From the NCBI GenBank assembly GCA_964575455.1, contig CAZNRX010000012.1:9297-73296 (forward strand): a stretch of DNA of 64,000 nt, written 5' to 3'. The translations under genes were made by a program, and so were the position numbers. Shown piece by piece: positions 48,229 through 57,595 of the stretch (the first letter of the stretch is position 1; each line of letters opens with the position of its first letter). The DNA comes from SKLM01 sp964575455. Lineage in GTDB: Bacteria; Chloroflexota; Anaerolineae; B4-G1. The notes beneath the pieces were generated by a model. That model was not told the origin of the DNA. It searched no databases and saw nothing but the letters and a program-made list of their open reading frames with translations.

Positions 48229-49578
48229 ATGGAACGCCAAGAAGTTGACATCGCTCTTCACGAGATCCGCGACGCCCTGGATGCCCGCGACTGGGATCGC
48301 GCCGCTGCCCTCTTCGAAGCGCTCAGGCCCCCTGACCAGGCGGAGCTGTTTGACGACCTGGCGCTCGAGGAGCAGGATCGGCTGCTGCCTCAGCTCGAGC
48401 TGGAGGACTCCGCCGACATCTTGGAGAAGCTGAAGGAGGAGAAGGCGGCGGAGGTCGCGGAGCGCCTCTCCAACGCCGAGCTGTCTAGCATCCTCAGCGA
48501 GATGGAGCCGGATGAGGCCGCCGATCTGTTAGGCGATCTGACGCCAGCTCGGGCGGCAAAGGCGCTGGCGACGCTGGAGGAGGCCGACGAGATTCGGCCC
48601 TTCCTGGCCTACCCCGACGAAAGCGCCGGTGGGTTGATGACCACCGCCGAGGTGGTCCTCCACCAAGACATGAGGGCGGAAGAGGCGATCACCCATTTGC
48701 GCGCAACAGCGCCGGATGCAGAGACGGTCTACTATCTCTTCGTTCTCGACCGGAGGGAGCATCTGGTTGGCGTCGTGTCACTGCGACAGCTGGTCGTTGC
48801 CCCGCCCTGGACCCCGGTCGGGGAGATCATGGATCCTGACGTCATCTCCGTGGATGCCTACGATGATCAGGAGGTGGCGGCTCGCCTCATGTCGCGCTAT
48901 GACCTGGTGGCCTTGCCCGTCGTGGATGTCCAAGGGAAGATGCTGGGCATTATCACTCACGATGATCTGGTGGAGGTTTTGGAGGAAGAGGCCACCGAGG
49001 ATATCTTCCGGCTCGGTGGCGTGCCGGAGGAACACCCAGCCGACGTGGCGTTGCCTGCAGCTCTGCGCACGCGTCTCCCATGGCTGGTGCTCAATCTGGT
49101 CACGGCCATGGCTTCGGCCTTTGTCCTAAGCCTCTTCGAGAGCACCATCGCTCGGGTCGCCGTTCTGGCCGCGTTCTTTCCCATTGTCGCCGGTGTCAGC
49201 GGAAGCGCCGGCACGCAGGCTCTCACTGTCACGGTGCGTGGTCTGGCTTTGGGCGAGCTTAGTCCGCAGGAGGGCTGGCGCACTCTGGGCCGCGAGATGC
49301 TCATCGGGCTGGCGAACGGGGTCGCGGTTGGCTCTCTCATCGCCCTCATCGCCCTGGCCTGGAGAGGGTTGCCTATGCTCGGGATGGTGGTAGGTGTCGC
49401 GACGCTCCTCAATCTGATCGCGGCCGCCGTCGCCGGCGCGCTTGTGCCCATCGGGCTGCAGACCCTGCAGATCGATCCAGCCCTAGCCTCGCCAATTCTG
49501 GTCACGACGGTCACCGACACGTTTGGCTATTTCGTCTACCTGGGCTTGGCTACCCTGGCTATAAGCGTGTTGGTCTAG
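48229..49578 (+). CDS. mgtE: Magnesium transporter MgtE
   Basis: The 449-residue protein has the complete MgtE layout: an N-terminal helical superhelix (about 15-130, with LEEADEIRPFLAYPDESAGGLMT at its end), a CBS pair (about 135-255, GEIMDPDVISVDAYDD and GIITHDDLVEVL), and a five-helix membrane domain (about 285-449) with PIVAGVSGSAGTQALTVTVRGL and the conserved Pro-rich pore segment. It is a homodimeric Mg2+ channel gated by cytosolic Mg2+ bound between the N and CBS domains. It is transcribed alone from its own promoter. Confidence 0.97.
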   Translation: MERQEVDIALHEIRDALDARDWDRAAALFEALRPPDQAELFDDLALEEQDRLLPQLELEDSADILEKLKEEKAAEVAERLSNAELSSILSEMEPDEAADLLGDLTPARAAKALATLEEADEIRPFLAYPDESAGGLMTTAEVVLHQDMRAEEAITHLRATAPDAETVYYLFVLDRREHLVGVVSLRQLVVAPPWTPVGEIMDPDVISVDAYDDQEVAARLMSRYDLVALPVVDVQGKMLGIITHDDLVEVLEEEATEDIFRLGGVPEEHPADVALPAALRTRLPWLVLNLVTAMASAFVLSLFESTIARVAVLAAFFPIVAGVSGSAGTQALTVTVRGLALGELSPQEGWRTLGREMLIGLANGVAVGSLIALIALAWRGLPMLGMVVGVATLLNLIAAAVAGALVPIGLQTLQIDPALASPILVTTVTDTFGYFVYLGLATLAISVLV

Positions 49579-49775
49579 ACGCGCCGATCCTCTCTTCAGG
49601 AACATCCCCCTGGTTGTCAGTTCGAGGTGACCGGCACTTCGACCGACCTCGTTCGAGAGGTGGCGCCTTGCTGTCTTGAGTCGTATGAAGCAGTCTGTAT
49701 GCCGAGCCACAAGTGCCAGGGTCGACGCAGTCACCCATCACCTTCGCCGCTGAGATTGGAGCTCTGATTTGGGGC

Positions 49776-49804
49776 TGGACAAGCGCACTCCGGTTGTGTA
49801 TACT
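49776..49804 (+). promoter_or_regulatory. Promoter of the TrmB-family regulator
   Basis: TGGACA (49776-49781) and TATACT (49799-49804) have a 17-bp spacer, placing the transcription start near 49811, at the edge of the dyad array. Confidence 0.6.
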
Positions 49805-49809
49805 GTAGT

Positions 49810-49850
49810 CGTTATAGTTATAACGTCTAGGTTATGATGATAACGTCGAG
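49810..49850. promoter_or_regulatory. Tandem 20-bp dyad operator upstream of trmB-like gene
   Basis: CGTTATA-GT-TATAACG (49810-49825) is followed by GTTAT-GATG-ATAAC (49831-49844). The two half-arrays form a direct repeat of period 20 bp (GTTAT...TAACGTC...AG), about two helical turns. It covers the likely transcription start of the regulator gene, so autorepression is the simplest reading. Confidence 0.7.
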
Positions 49851-49861
49851 AGGGGTGAGGT

Positions 49862-50671
49862 ATGGGGAGCGACACGCTTGAGCACTTACTAGAGCTAGGG
49901 TTCTCTGAATACGAGGCCAAGGCCTATGTGGCGTTTCTGAAGGAGAATCCGGCCACAGGGTATCATGTGTCCAAGGTGTCCAGCGTCCCGCGGTCGATGA
50001 TCTACGAGGTGCTGGGCAAGCTCACCGCTCGAGGGGCGGCGATGGAGTTGCGCAAGGAGGGGAAGACGCAGTACGCCCCAATCCCGCCCACGGAGCTCCT
50101 CAATCAGGTCCATCGCCAGCACGAGGAGCTCGTCACCGCGCTCCGGGATGATCTGGAGGGCCTGGGCAAGACGTCGGATCTTGCATACGTGTGGAACATC
50201 GAAGGGTATGACAATGTGATGGCCAAGGCTCGCGAGATGATCCGACATGCTCAGGATCGCGTCTACATGGCGGTCCTGCCCTCGACGTTTCCACCGTTGA
50301 GGTCTGAGCTGGAGGGAGCGGTCAGTCGTGGCGTCCGCGTGGTTGCATACAGCTCTGAATCTCTCGACCTGTCTGGCGGCAGGGTGGTCGTCGCCTCGAT
50401 GTCCGAGGAGCACTTGAAGAGGACGGAAGGGTTGGGCCTGGTTCTGGTGGTCGATGGGGACGAGGTCTTGATAGGCAAGCGCCTTACCGCGAGCCAGGCA
50501 CGCTCTTCTTGGACGCGCAGTCCTCTCTTCGTTCTGATTGCCGAACATCACCTGCGCACCGATCTCTACCTTCCCAGGATCTTGGACATGTTGAGAGATC
50601 GAGCTGAGGACGTCATTCACCAGGACGACCGGGATCCGTTTGCTCAGGCGTTTGAGAGTACTATCGGTTAG
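49862..50671 (+). CDS. TrmB-family transcriptional regulator
   Basis: The 269-residue protein has an N-terminal winged helix (about 5-75: LLELGFSEYEAKAYVAFLKE, then ATGYHVSKVSSVPRSMIYEV) and a coiled linker (about 78-105). A phospholipase-D-like effector domain follows (about 112-240) with the YDNVMAKAREMIRHAQDRVYM segment typical of TrmB. TrmB proteins bind sugars and control transport or metabolism genes. The binding-site array 12-52 bp upstream suggests autoregulation. The downstream amphi-Trp gene is probably in the same transcript. Confidence 0.93.
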   Translation: MGSDTLEHLLELGFSEYEAKAYVAFLKENPATGYHVSKVSSVPRSMIYEVLGKLTARGAAMELRKEGKTQYAPIPPTELLNQVHRQHEELVTALRDDLEGLGKTSDLAYVWNIEGYDNVMAKAREMIRHAQDRVYMAVLPSTFPPLRSELEGAVSRGVRVVAYSSESLDLSGGRVVVASMSEEHLKRTEGLGLVLVVDGDEVLIGKRLTASQARSSWTRSPLFVLIAEHHLRTDLYLPRILDMLRDRAEDVIHQDDRDPFAQAFESTIG

Positions 50672-50716
50672 TATCCGTCTGTCGAAAGCTTGATGAAACG
50701 AGTTCAAGGAGGACCT

Positions 50717-50986
50717 ATGGCCGAGAAGAGGATGCTGTTCACAGCTGAGGAATGGAAGTCACGGCACACCACGGCAGCCTTCCTGAAGGAGCTTGCGGAT
50801 AACCTGGAGTCAGGCGAGGTTACGCTGCGCCAGGGGGAAGAGGACGTCACCTTCTCGCTTCCTGGGACCGTCGAGCTGGAGATCAAGCTCACCGAGAACG
50901 TCAAAGGACAAGAGACGAAGCCAGAGCTCGACATTGAGATCGAGTGGACGGAGGGGCAGGTGGAGGGCACGCTGAGCGTTGGCTGA
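50717..50986 (+). CDS. Amphi-Trp domain protein
   Basis: From ATG 50717 (AAGGAGGACCT directly upstream) the product has 89 residues. It shows the amphi-Trp pattern: an N-terminal basic helix (AAFLKELADNLESGEVTL), a central Phe-rich strand (EDVTFSLPGTVELEIKLTEN) and an acidic strand ending ELDIEIEWTEG with the conserved Trp. Function is unknown; the family is often next to transporters or regulators in archaea and anaerobic bacteria. It is 45 bp after the TrmB-like gene. Confidence 0.85.
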   Translation: MAEKRMLFTAEEWKSRHTTAAFLKELADNLESGEVTLRQGEEDVTFSLPGTVELEIKLTENVKGQETKPELDIEIEWTEGQVEGTLSVG

Positions 50987-51075
50987 GTCAGGCCAGTGGG
51001 TGCCCAGCGCTCCTTAAACCCTATCGGCGCAGGCCCGTTCCAAGCGTCAAGCGTCCCAGCTGGACGGCTTAACGC

Positions 51076-53328
51076 CTGGCTGAGTGTCCGATCATCTTCA
51101 GAAACCTACTCCGTCGAAAGGCCCCTACGTTCCTTACGCTCGCGGGTATCGCCATCGGGGTCGCGGCCATTGTCGCCTTGGGCGCCGTAGCACGCGGGAT
51201 GCGGGCCGGGTTCACCAGCATCACCCGGGGTAGTCAGGCTGACCTGGTGCTCAGCCAGGCCGACGCCTTCACTGCCGTGCTCAGCAGCTTCGACCAGCAC
51301 GTCGCCGCGCAGCTGAGCGCGTGGCGCCAGGTGTCGGCTGTGAACCGGGTGCTCTTCCGCAACACGCTGACGGAGGATCGCTCCTACCTGTTCTTCTTCC
51401 GTCACGAGCCTGAGGGCTTTGCCGTGGAGCACGACCACATTGTCGAGGGGACGTCCCTGGCCGAGGCGCAGGATGTGCGGGGGAAGCCGCTTATTCTCGG
51501 GCAACGTGCGGCCCACACTCTGCAGAAGCGCGCCCGTGACGCCTTTCGTGTCAGCGGCACCGCCTTCCGCATCGTCGGTATCTACGAGATCGGAGACGGC
51601 TTCGAGCATAGCGGCGCCGTCATACCCCTGGAAGCGGCGCAGACCATCACCTTGCAACCGCACCACCTCTCGATGCTCTACCTCAAGCTGCGTGATCCCT
51701 CCGATCAGGCACAATTGCGCAGACGAGTGGAACCACAGTTTCCCAATCTCTCGCTCTCTAACACCACCGGGTTTGCCGAGCAGGAGCAGGTCCTGGACAT
51801 GCTGGAGATTGGGGCGATGGCGATTGCCGGCCTAGCCATTCTGATCGGTGGCGTCGGCATGACCAATACGCTCTTCATGTCCGTCTTTCAGCGTACCCGG
51901 GAGATCGGTCTGTTACGTTCCGTGGGCTGGGGACGATGGCGCGTGCTGGTCCTCGTCCTGGGTGAATCGCTGGCTCTGGCCTTGCTGGGAGGGTTCATTG
52001 GTGTCGGCCTGGGTGTGGGGGCTGTGTTCGCCATCAATCAGTCCAGCTCAATGCTGGGCATGTTCGGCAGTCAGTTCACGCCCGAGCTCTTCGTCCAGGC
52101 CCTGATCACTGTGGTTGTCTTGGGGCTGGTGGGCGGTGCCTACCCGGCCTGGTGGGCCAGTCGTCTTCTGCCCGTGGAGGCGCTGCGCTACGAGGGCGGT
52201 ACCGGCGCCAACGTGACGCACGCCTTGCCCGGCGGCATGACGCTCCGTAATCTGTTGCGGCGACGGACGCGCACGGCCTTGACCCTGGTTGGAATTGGCA
52301 TCAGCATCGCTGCTATCGTATCACTGGGCGCTGTCGCCAAGGGAATGTCTGATCTCATGACTGGCATGCTCCGCGCCAGCCAGACGGATCTACTGGCCAT
52401 TGAGGCCGGCGTCGACGCTGACTTCAGCGCCATCGACCAGCGAGTGGGATCGCAAATTGCGGGATGGCCTGGGCGAGATCGCCCGTCGACCCGGTGCCTG
52501 GGCGAGATCGCCCGTCGACCCGATGCCCATGCTCATCGTCTTCGGCTACCATCCGCCGTCCTTTGCGATTCGGCACGTCTGGATCATCGAGCCGGAACCG
52601 CTTGCGGGTCGCCATCACGTCATTGTCGGCAGACAGGCCGCCGAGCAGATGGGGTTGGGCGTAGGAGATACCCTCTGGCTCCTGAAGAGCAACGTCCGCA
52701 TCGTCGGCATCATCTACGAGACCGGCATCTCCTATGAGGATGTGGGCGTGGTCATCGGCCTGAGAGAGGCCCAGGCCGTGACCGGGAGGCCCCACCAGGT
52801 GATGTACGACGCCATCAAACTGCGCGACCCCGGACAGGCCAGGACAGTCAAACAGCAGCTTAAGTCCGCGTTTCCAGAGCTCGACATCTCTCTGACGTCC
52901 GAGATTGCCGAGAGTATGAGTGACTTTCAGGTGATGGAGGAGCTGATGACGCAGGTTTCAGCCCTCGCACGCTTCATAGGTGGACTGGGTATGCTAAACA
53001 CCATGCTTATGAGCGTGCTGGAGCGAACTCGGGAAATCGGTGTGCTGCGCGCCCTGGGGTGGCGCAAGCGAAGGGTCCTGGGCATGATTCTCCAGGAGTT
53101 CCTGGTGCTGGGAGCGGTGGGCGGGATTTGTGGTATACTCCTAGGGTTAGGCCTGGGGGTCTCCTGACGCTGGCGCAAGGAACCTGGGGAAGCATCGAGC
53201 CCGCCCACACGCCCCAGGTAGTCGTGCAGGCCGTGATCGTGGCACTGGTGGCAGGCGCGCTGGGAGGGCTCTACCCTGCCTGGCGCGCGACACGCCTGCG
53301 CCCTGTGGAGGCGTTGCGCTATGAGTGA
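51076..53328 (+). pseudogene. MacB/FtsX-type ABC transporter permease, frameshifted
   Basis: Conserved permease sequence begins near 51091 (IIFRNLLRRKAPTFLTLAG) in the frame of position 51178, but no ATG/GTG/TTG start lies in that frame before it; a GTG at 51084 is one base out of frame. The frame then changes near 52460-52525, at a 29-bp tandem duplication (52467-52495 and 52496-52524, one mismatch), and back again near 53160, after which the C-terminal part ends LRPVEALRYE at 53328. Two MacB-like modules are recognisable (FRIVGIYEIGDGF and RIVGIIYETGISYED; ERTREIGVLRALGW). Loss of start plus two shifts argue for a pseudogene, though assembly error is possible. Confidence 0.8.
52467..52524 (+). 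repeat. 29-bp tandem duplication inside the permease pseudogene
   Basis: Two units of GCCTGGGCGAGATCGCCCGT plus CGACCCG(G/A)T lie head to tail. The unit length is not a multiple of three. Confidence 0.9.
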
Positions 53329-53370
53329 CGTCGAGTGCGTCGGCGGACCCCGCCCAGTCTCCGCCACCCT

Positions 53371-53398
53371 CCCCCCCAGCGGGGGGGATGAGAGGGGG
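53371..53398. other. C7-AGC-G7 hairpin upstream of first membrane fusion protein
   Basis: A run of seven C, then AGC, then seven G forms a GC-only hairpin, followed by another G-run (about 53393-53400). Such homopolymer tracts are prone to slippage and sequencing error, and might also end permease transcription. Confidence 0.4.
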
Positions 53399-53478
53399 GG
53401 AGAAGATCGCAGCGAGGGGCCTCGTCTCAGGCGGATCCTGCCCTTTTGCCCACAGACACAGACGATGGAGGTCGTGTA

Positions 53479-54705
53479 ATGAGGAAACACGCGTTCTTGG
53501 GGTTCGTCCTACTTGCCACGCTTCTCTCCGCCTGTGGCGGCGGCGCCCAACCGACGCCGACGCCGCTGCCGGAGCAGACATTCGCCTCGGTGATATCGGT
53601 CACCGGGGAGGTCGTGCCGGCCGATAGGGCCGCGGTTAGTGTCCAAGCGGGCGACACAGTGCTGGAGGTCCTGGTGGAGCCTGGTGACGAGGTGGCTGCC
53701 GGTGATGTCCTCGTTCGCCTCGATCCTACAGATGCGCAGCTGACGGTGAGACGCGCGCAGGTGGCGCTGGAGGCTGCGCAGCTCCAACTGGCCCTTCTCG
53801 AATCGCAGCCGCGGCCGGAGGATGTCGCTGTCGCCGAGGCGCGGGCAGAGGTCGCCGAGCCGGGCATCGATCAGGCCGAGGCGAGGCTGGCTCAGCTGAG
53901 GGCCGGCTCCCTGGATGCCGAGATCGCAGCGGCGAGGGCAGAGGTGACGCTGAAGGAGATCGACGAGCTCGTCGCCTATCAGCTCCACGAGGATACGATG
54001 ACGTGTGTTGACGTCGAGGTGCCGGGTGAGGGGGAGAGAGAGGTCTGCCCTCTGCTCGGCCCACCAGAGGAGAAGGCCCGTTTCCGCCTCCAGGCTGTGA
54101 GAGAGGAGCTGGAGGCGGCGCTTTCGCGGCTCCAGGCTCTGATCGATCAGAGGGAGGAGCGCCTTCGTTTGGCTGAGCTGGCTGTTGAGCGTGCGAAAGG
54201 GCAACGGAGCGCTGCCGATATTCAGCTGGCGCAGGCGAAGGCTGGAGCGAGCCTGGAAGGGATCGCGGCCGCTCAGGCTGCGGTGCGGCAGGCGCAGGTG
54301 AGGCTGCAAGAAGCGGAGATGGCGCTGGAGCGCACTGATGTTCGGGCGCCTCTGGCGGGCACTGTGGGGATGGTCCAGGTGAGAGAGTATGAGGTCGTTG
54401 CCCCTGGGCAGCCCCTGCTCGTCATCGGCGATCTCTCGACGTTGCGCGTTGAGACCACGGATCTTAATGAGATCGACGTGGCACGGGTCGAGGTGGGCAG
54501 GGATGGGGGGCATGCCCGGGAGGTTGACGTCACCTTCGATGCCCTGCCCGATCAAGTCTTCACCGGCCACGTGAAGCGCATCGCGCCGATGGCCGATAGG
54601 GATGGCGGCGGCGTCAACTACACAGCCGTGATTGAGTTGGAGACACTGGATTCGCAGATCCGCTGGGGTATGACGGCGTTTGTCGACATCGAGGTTCAGG
54701 GCTGA
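53479..54705 (+). CDS. HlyD/MacA-type membrane fusion lipoprotein, copy 1
   Basis: From ATG 53479 (GGAGG upstream at about 53465) the product has 408 residues: a signal peptide with lipobox LLSAC, a lipoyl-like half (VLVEPGDEVAAGDVLVRLD), a long alpha-helical hairpin rich in Ala/Glu/Arg (about 85-270), and the second lipoyl half plus beta-barrel (RAPLAGTVGMVQVREYEVV, VIGDLSTLRVETTDLNEIDV, GMTAFVDIEV). It should link a MacB-type transporter to the exterior. It is a close paralog of the next gene. Confidence 0.92.
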   Translation: MRKHAFLGFVLLATLLSACGGGAQPTPTPLPEQTFASVISVTGEVVPADRAAVSVQAGDTVLEVLVEPGDEVAAGDVLVRLDPTDAQLTVRRAQVALEAAQLQLALLESQPRPEDVAVAEARAEVAEPGIDQAEARLAQLRAGSLDAEIAAARAEVTLKEIDELVAYQLHEDTMTCVDVEVPGEGEREVCPLLGPPEEKARFRLQAVREELEAALSRLQALIDQREERLRLAELAVERAKGQRSAADIQLAQAKAGASLEGIAAAQAAVRQAQVRLQEAEMALERTDVRAPLAGTVGMVQVREYEVVAPGQPLLVIGDLSTLRVETTDLNEIDVARVEVGRDGGHAREVDVTFDALPDQVFTGHVKRIAPMADRDGGGVNYTAVIELETLDSQIRWGMTAFVDIEVQG

Positions 54706-54738
54706 GGCGCGATGCGTGGGGTTGACAGGGGGAAGACG

Positions 54739-55947
54739 ATGAGGAAGCTACTGCCTTTCATATCACTGGTGGTCGTGGTGGCCCTGGCTCTTGGCGCCTG
54801 CGGAGGGGGGACGGATGAGACCCCCACGCCGATGCCAGAACCGGCGTGGGGGTCGCTGGTCTCTGTCACCGGGGAGGTGGTCCCAGCGAAGTGGGCTGCC
54901 TTGAGCATGCGGAGAAGTGGCATCGTGACGGACGTGCTGGTGGAGCTAGGGGACGAGGTGAAGGTCGGCGATGTGCTGGTGAAGCTCGACACAGTCGACG
55001 CCGAGTTGGCCGTCCAAGAGGCTGAGGCTCGGTTGGTCAACGCTAAGGCTCAGGTGAGGCAGCTTGAGGCTCAGCCGCGAGCTGTGGACGTCGCTGCCGC
55101 GGAGCAGCAGGTGGACGACGCTGAGGTCGCCATCTCTCAGGCTGTGGCCGAGCGGGACCGGTTGGCCTCCGGCGTGATAGAATCGGACATCGCCGAGGCG
55201 GAAGCTGCGTTGGCGTCCGCCGAGGCAGAGCAGCAGGTCGCTCGTATTGACTACGATGAATTGCAGGCTGACCTTGAGAGCGGCGTCGTCGAGGACTGGG
55301 AGGGAGAGAGAGCTGACCTGCAGCTGCTTGCTGCCAGGGAGAATCTGGAGGCAGCCCAGCTGAGACTGGCGTATGCCCGGGGAAGCGCAGCGGCGCGCAT
55401 GGAGGAGGCTGAGGCAGGCGTGCTGAGCGCTCAGGCGCAGCGGGATGTGACCCAGGCCGAACTGGAAAGAGTGAAGGCGGGGGTTTCCGAGGAGGAGATT
55501 GCCCTGGCCAAGACCGAGGTTGCGCAGGCGGAGCTCGCCTTGCGGGCGGCGCAGATCGGCCTCGAGCGCTGTGAACGCCGCGCGCCGTTCGACGGCACCG
55601 TCGGTATGGTGGACGTGCAAGAGGGCGAGCGGGTCCAACAGGGCGATTCCATCCTGACCCTGGGTGACCTCTCGACTCTGCGGGTGGAGACCACCGATCT
55701 CGACGAGATCGATGTGGCAAGAGTAGCGGTTCGTCAGTCCGTGGACGTCACCTTTGACGCCTTTCCAGATCGCGTCTTCGAGGGGCGCGTGATCCGCATC
55801 AACCCTATGGCTGAGGGCGCCGATGGCGTAAGCGGTGGAGGGGTCAGCTACACGACCATCATCGAGCTAGAGGAGCTTGCGGGCGAGGGCGCTTCGGAGA
55901 TCCGCTGGGGCATGACGGCGTTTGTGGACATCGACGTGGGGCAGTAG
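54739..55947 (+). CDS. HlyD/MacA-type membrane fusion lipoprotein, copy 2
   Basis: The 402-residue protein starts at ATG 54739 (AGGGGGAAG upstream) with lipobox ALGAC. It is collinear with copy 1: SVTGEVVPAKWAALSM, lipoyl half VLVELGDEVKVGDVLVKLD, a coiled-coil hairpin with YDELQADLESGVVEDWEG, then RAPFDGTVGMVDVQEGERV and GDLSTLRVETTDLDEIDV. Two different fusion proteins beside one ATPase could form a mixed adaptor or serve separate permeases, of which both visible candidates are broken. Confidence 0.92.
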   Translation: MRKLLPFISLVVVVALALGACGGGTDETPTPMPEPAWGSLVSVTGEVVPAKWAALSMRRSGIVTDVLVELGDEVKVGDVLVKLDTVDAELAVQEAEARLVNAKAQVRQLEAQPRAVDVAAAEQQVDDAEVAISQAVAERDRLASGVIESDIAEAEAALASAEAEQQVARIDYDELQADLESGVVEDWEGERADLQLLAARENLEAAQLRLAYARGSAAARMEEAEAGVLSAQAQRDVTQAELERVKAGVSEEEIALAKTEVAQAELALRAAQIGLERCERRAPFDGTVGMVDVQEGERVQQGDSILTLGDLSTLRVETTDLDEIDVARVAVRQSVDVTFDAFPDRVFEGRVIRINPMAEGADGVSGGGVSYTTIIELEELAGEGASEIRWGMTAFVDIDVGQ

Positions 55948-56013
55948 TGGTTTCGAGGAGGGCTACGGCGCCGTGGTGGGTGGCAGTGGGGCCGAGAATC
56001 GGGAGACACGGAT

Positions 56014-56850
56014 ATGAAGAACGAAGCCATCGTTGAGATGCGGGAGTTGGTCAAGATTTATGGGGATGGCGCCGAGGTGCGGGCGCTGGACAGGATAGAG
56101 CTGCGCATTGCTCCAGGCGAGTTCGTCACCGTGATGGGCCCTTCGGGCAGCGGTAAGTCCACCCTGCTCAACATGATCGGCGCCCTGGATCGGCCCACCG
56201 AGGGAACCGTGCTGGTCGAGGGGCAGGACCTGCAGCGGGTCCGCGATCTGGACACCTTCCGCGCCCGCAAAGTGGGCTTCATCCTCCAACTCCACAACCT
56301 GATCCCCACCCTCACCGCCCGCGAGAACGTGGAGGTGCCCATGATGGGCCAGCCCGTCAGCCGTGGGAAGCGGAGGAAGCGGGCCGAGGAACTGCTGGAG
56401 ACAGTGGGCCTGGGTCGTCGTCTCAACCATGCCCACCCATCGCCCAACCAGCTGTCCGGCGGGCAGCGACAGCGGGTCGCTGTCGCGCGAGCCCTGGCAA
56501 ACAGGCCCGCTATCATCCTCGCCGATGAGCCCACTGGCGATCTGGACACCGAGAGTGGCGCCGAGGTGGTCGACCTGATGAAGCATCTCAACGAGGACCT
56601 TGACACCACGTTCATCGTCGTCACCCACGATCCCACGGTCTCTCGCGAGACGGAGCGCGTCCTGATCGTGCGGGACGGGCGCATCGTTCACGAACACCAG
56701 GTGGGAACGCCTTTTGAGGAGGATCTGGCCGCGTTCCGCCGCTCTGGGCTGGGTCAGGCCATTATCCATGGTGACGAAGAGGTGCTGGAAAGGTTCGGCT
56801 CTGATGAGCGGGCGGCGCTGCGCAACCTGCTGGATGGGGTGGAGAGCTAG
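56014..56850 (+). CDS. ABC transporter ATPase, MacB/LolD type
   Basis: A 278-residue ATPase with Walker A GPSGSGKST, Q-loop in GFILQLHNLIPTLTA, signature LSGGQRQRVAVARAL, Walker B IILADEPTGDLD and H-loop VVTHDP. After the standard ~225 residues there is a C-terminal extension of about 50 residues (EEDLAAFRRSGLGQAII onward) ending in an acidic Leu-rich helix, not typical of LolD. It would energise a MacB-like permease; both permease genes nearby look damaged, so its partner may lie elsewhere. Confidence 0.95.
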   Translation: MKNEAIVEMRELVKIYGDGAEVRALDRIELRIAPGEFVTVMGPSGSGKSTLLNMIGALDRPTEGTVLVEGQDLQRVRDLDTFRARKVGFILQLHNLIPTLTARENVEVPMMGQPVSRGKRRKRAEELLETVGLGRRLNHAHPSPNQLSGGQRQRVAVARALANRPAIILADEPTGDLDTESGAEVVDLMKHLNEDLDTTFIVVTHDPTVSRETERVLIVRDGRIVHEHQVGTPFEEDLAAFRRSGLGQAIIHGDEEVLERFGSDERAALRNLLDGVES

Positions 56851-56851
56851 A

Positions 56852-57484
56852 GTGAAAGAGAAAGAGCGCTGTCCGTTTCTCACCGGTCCGACTGGCCGCG
56901 AGCATCCCTTGAGCCGTGATTCCCTAGGGGCCACCCCCATCATCGGTCGGGCGGTTGAAAGCGACATCGTCATCACCAGCCGGCGGGTCTCGCGCGAGCA
57001 CGCCCGCCTGTGGCGTGAGGGCTGGCGCGTGATACTGGAGGATCTGGGTAGCACCAACGGTACCTTCCTCAACGACGAACGAGTGCTCAATCCCGTCGAG
57101 TTGCGCGACGAGGATCGCATCCGCATCGGCGACGTGACCTTCGTCTTTCACGACCCTGCCATCACCATTCGAGAGACGCCGTTCCCGCAGCTGGAGGTGG
57201 ATGTCGCCGCCGGCGTGGTGCGACTTGATCGGCGGCGGATTGAGCTCTCGGCCAAGGAGTTCGCGCTTCTGGCCTACCTCTACGAGCAGCGCGGTCGGGT
57301 CTGCTCGAAGGATGAAATCGCCATCGCTGTCTGGCCCGAGTACGAGGGAGATGTGTACGATTACCAGGTTGAGAACCTGGTGCATCGCCTGCGCCAGACC
57401 TTGGAGTATGACTCCTCCAATCCCCAGCTCCTGGTCACCGTGCGCGGGCTGGGCTACAAGCTGGTCTGTTCCAGTCCAAGATGA
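56852..57484 (+). CDS. FHA-domain winged-helix transcriptional regulator
   Basis: I chose GTG 56852, with GGAG seven bases upstream (56841-56844); this gives 210 residues and almost touches the ATPase stop. An FHA domain (about 20-100: IIGRAVESDIVITSRRVSREHARLW, LGSTNGTFLND) reads phosphothreonine peptides. It is followed by an OmpR-type winged helix (about 125-208: ELSAKEFALLAYLYEQRGRV, VENLVHRLRQTLE, TVRGLGYKLV). Such proteins couple Ser/Thr kinases to transcription. A kinase fragment lies about 110 bp downstream but is truncated and stopped. Confidence 0.92.
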   Translation: MKEKERCPFLTGPTGREHPLSRDSLGATPIIGRAVESDIVITSRRVSREHARLWREGWRVILEDLGSTNGTFLNDERVLNPVELRDEDRIRIGDVTFVFHDPAITIRETPFPQLEVDVAAGVVRLDRRRIELSAKEFALLAYLYEQRGRVCSKDEIAIAVWPEYEGDVYDYQVENLVHRLRQTLEYDSSNPQLLVTVRGLGYKLVCSSPR

Positions 57485-57533
57485 CCAACCGATGGTGATT
57501 TGATAGTCGATTGTTGGTCAACGGATAGGCATG

Positions 57534-57584
57534 GGTGACCGCGTCCACCCGGTGACCGCGTCGATCTGGTGACCGCGTCGACCC
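57534..57584 (+). repeat. Three tandem 17-bp repeats before the kinase remnant
   Basis: GGTGACCGCGTCCACCC, GGTGACCGCGTCGATCT and GGTGACCGCGTCGACCC follow without gaps. They lie at the junction between the regulator gene and the pseudogene block. Confidence 0.85.
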
Positions 57585-57595
57585 AGGAAGGGCAG

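Noticed and set aside
50687..50716. Earlier start for the amphi-Trp protein (50690)
   Set aside because: The added nine residues are unconserved, and AAGGAGGACCT points to ATG 50717.
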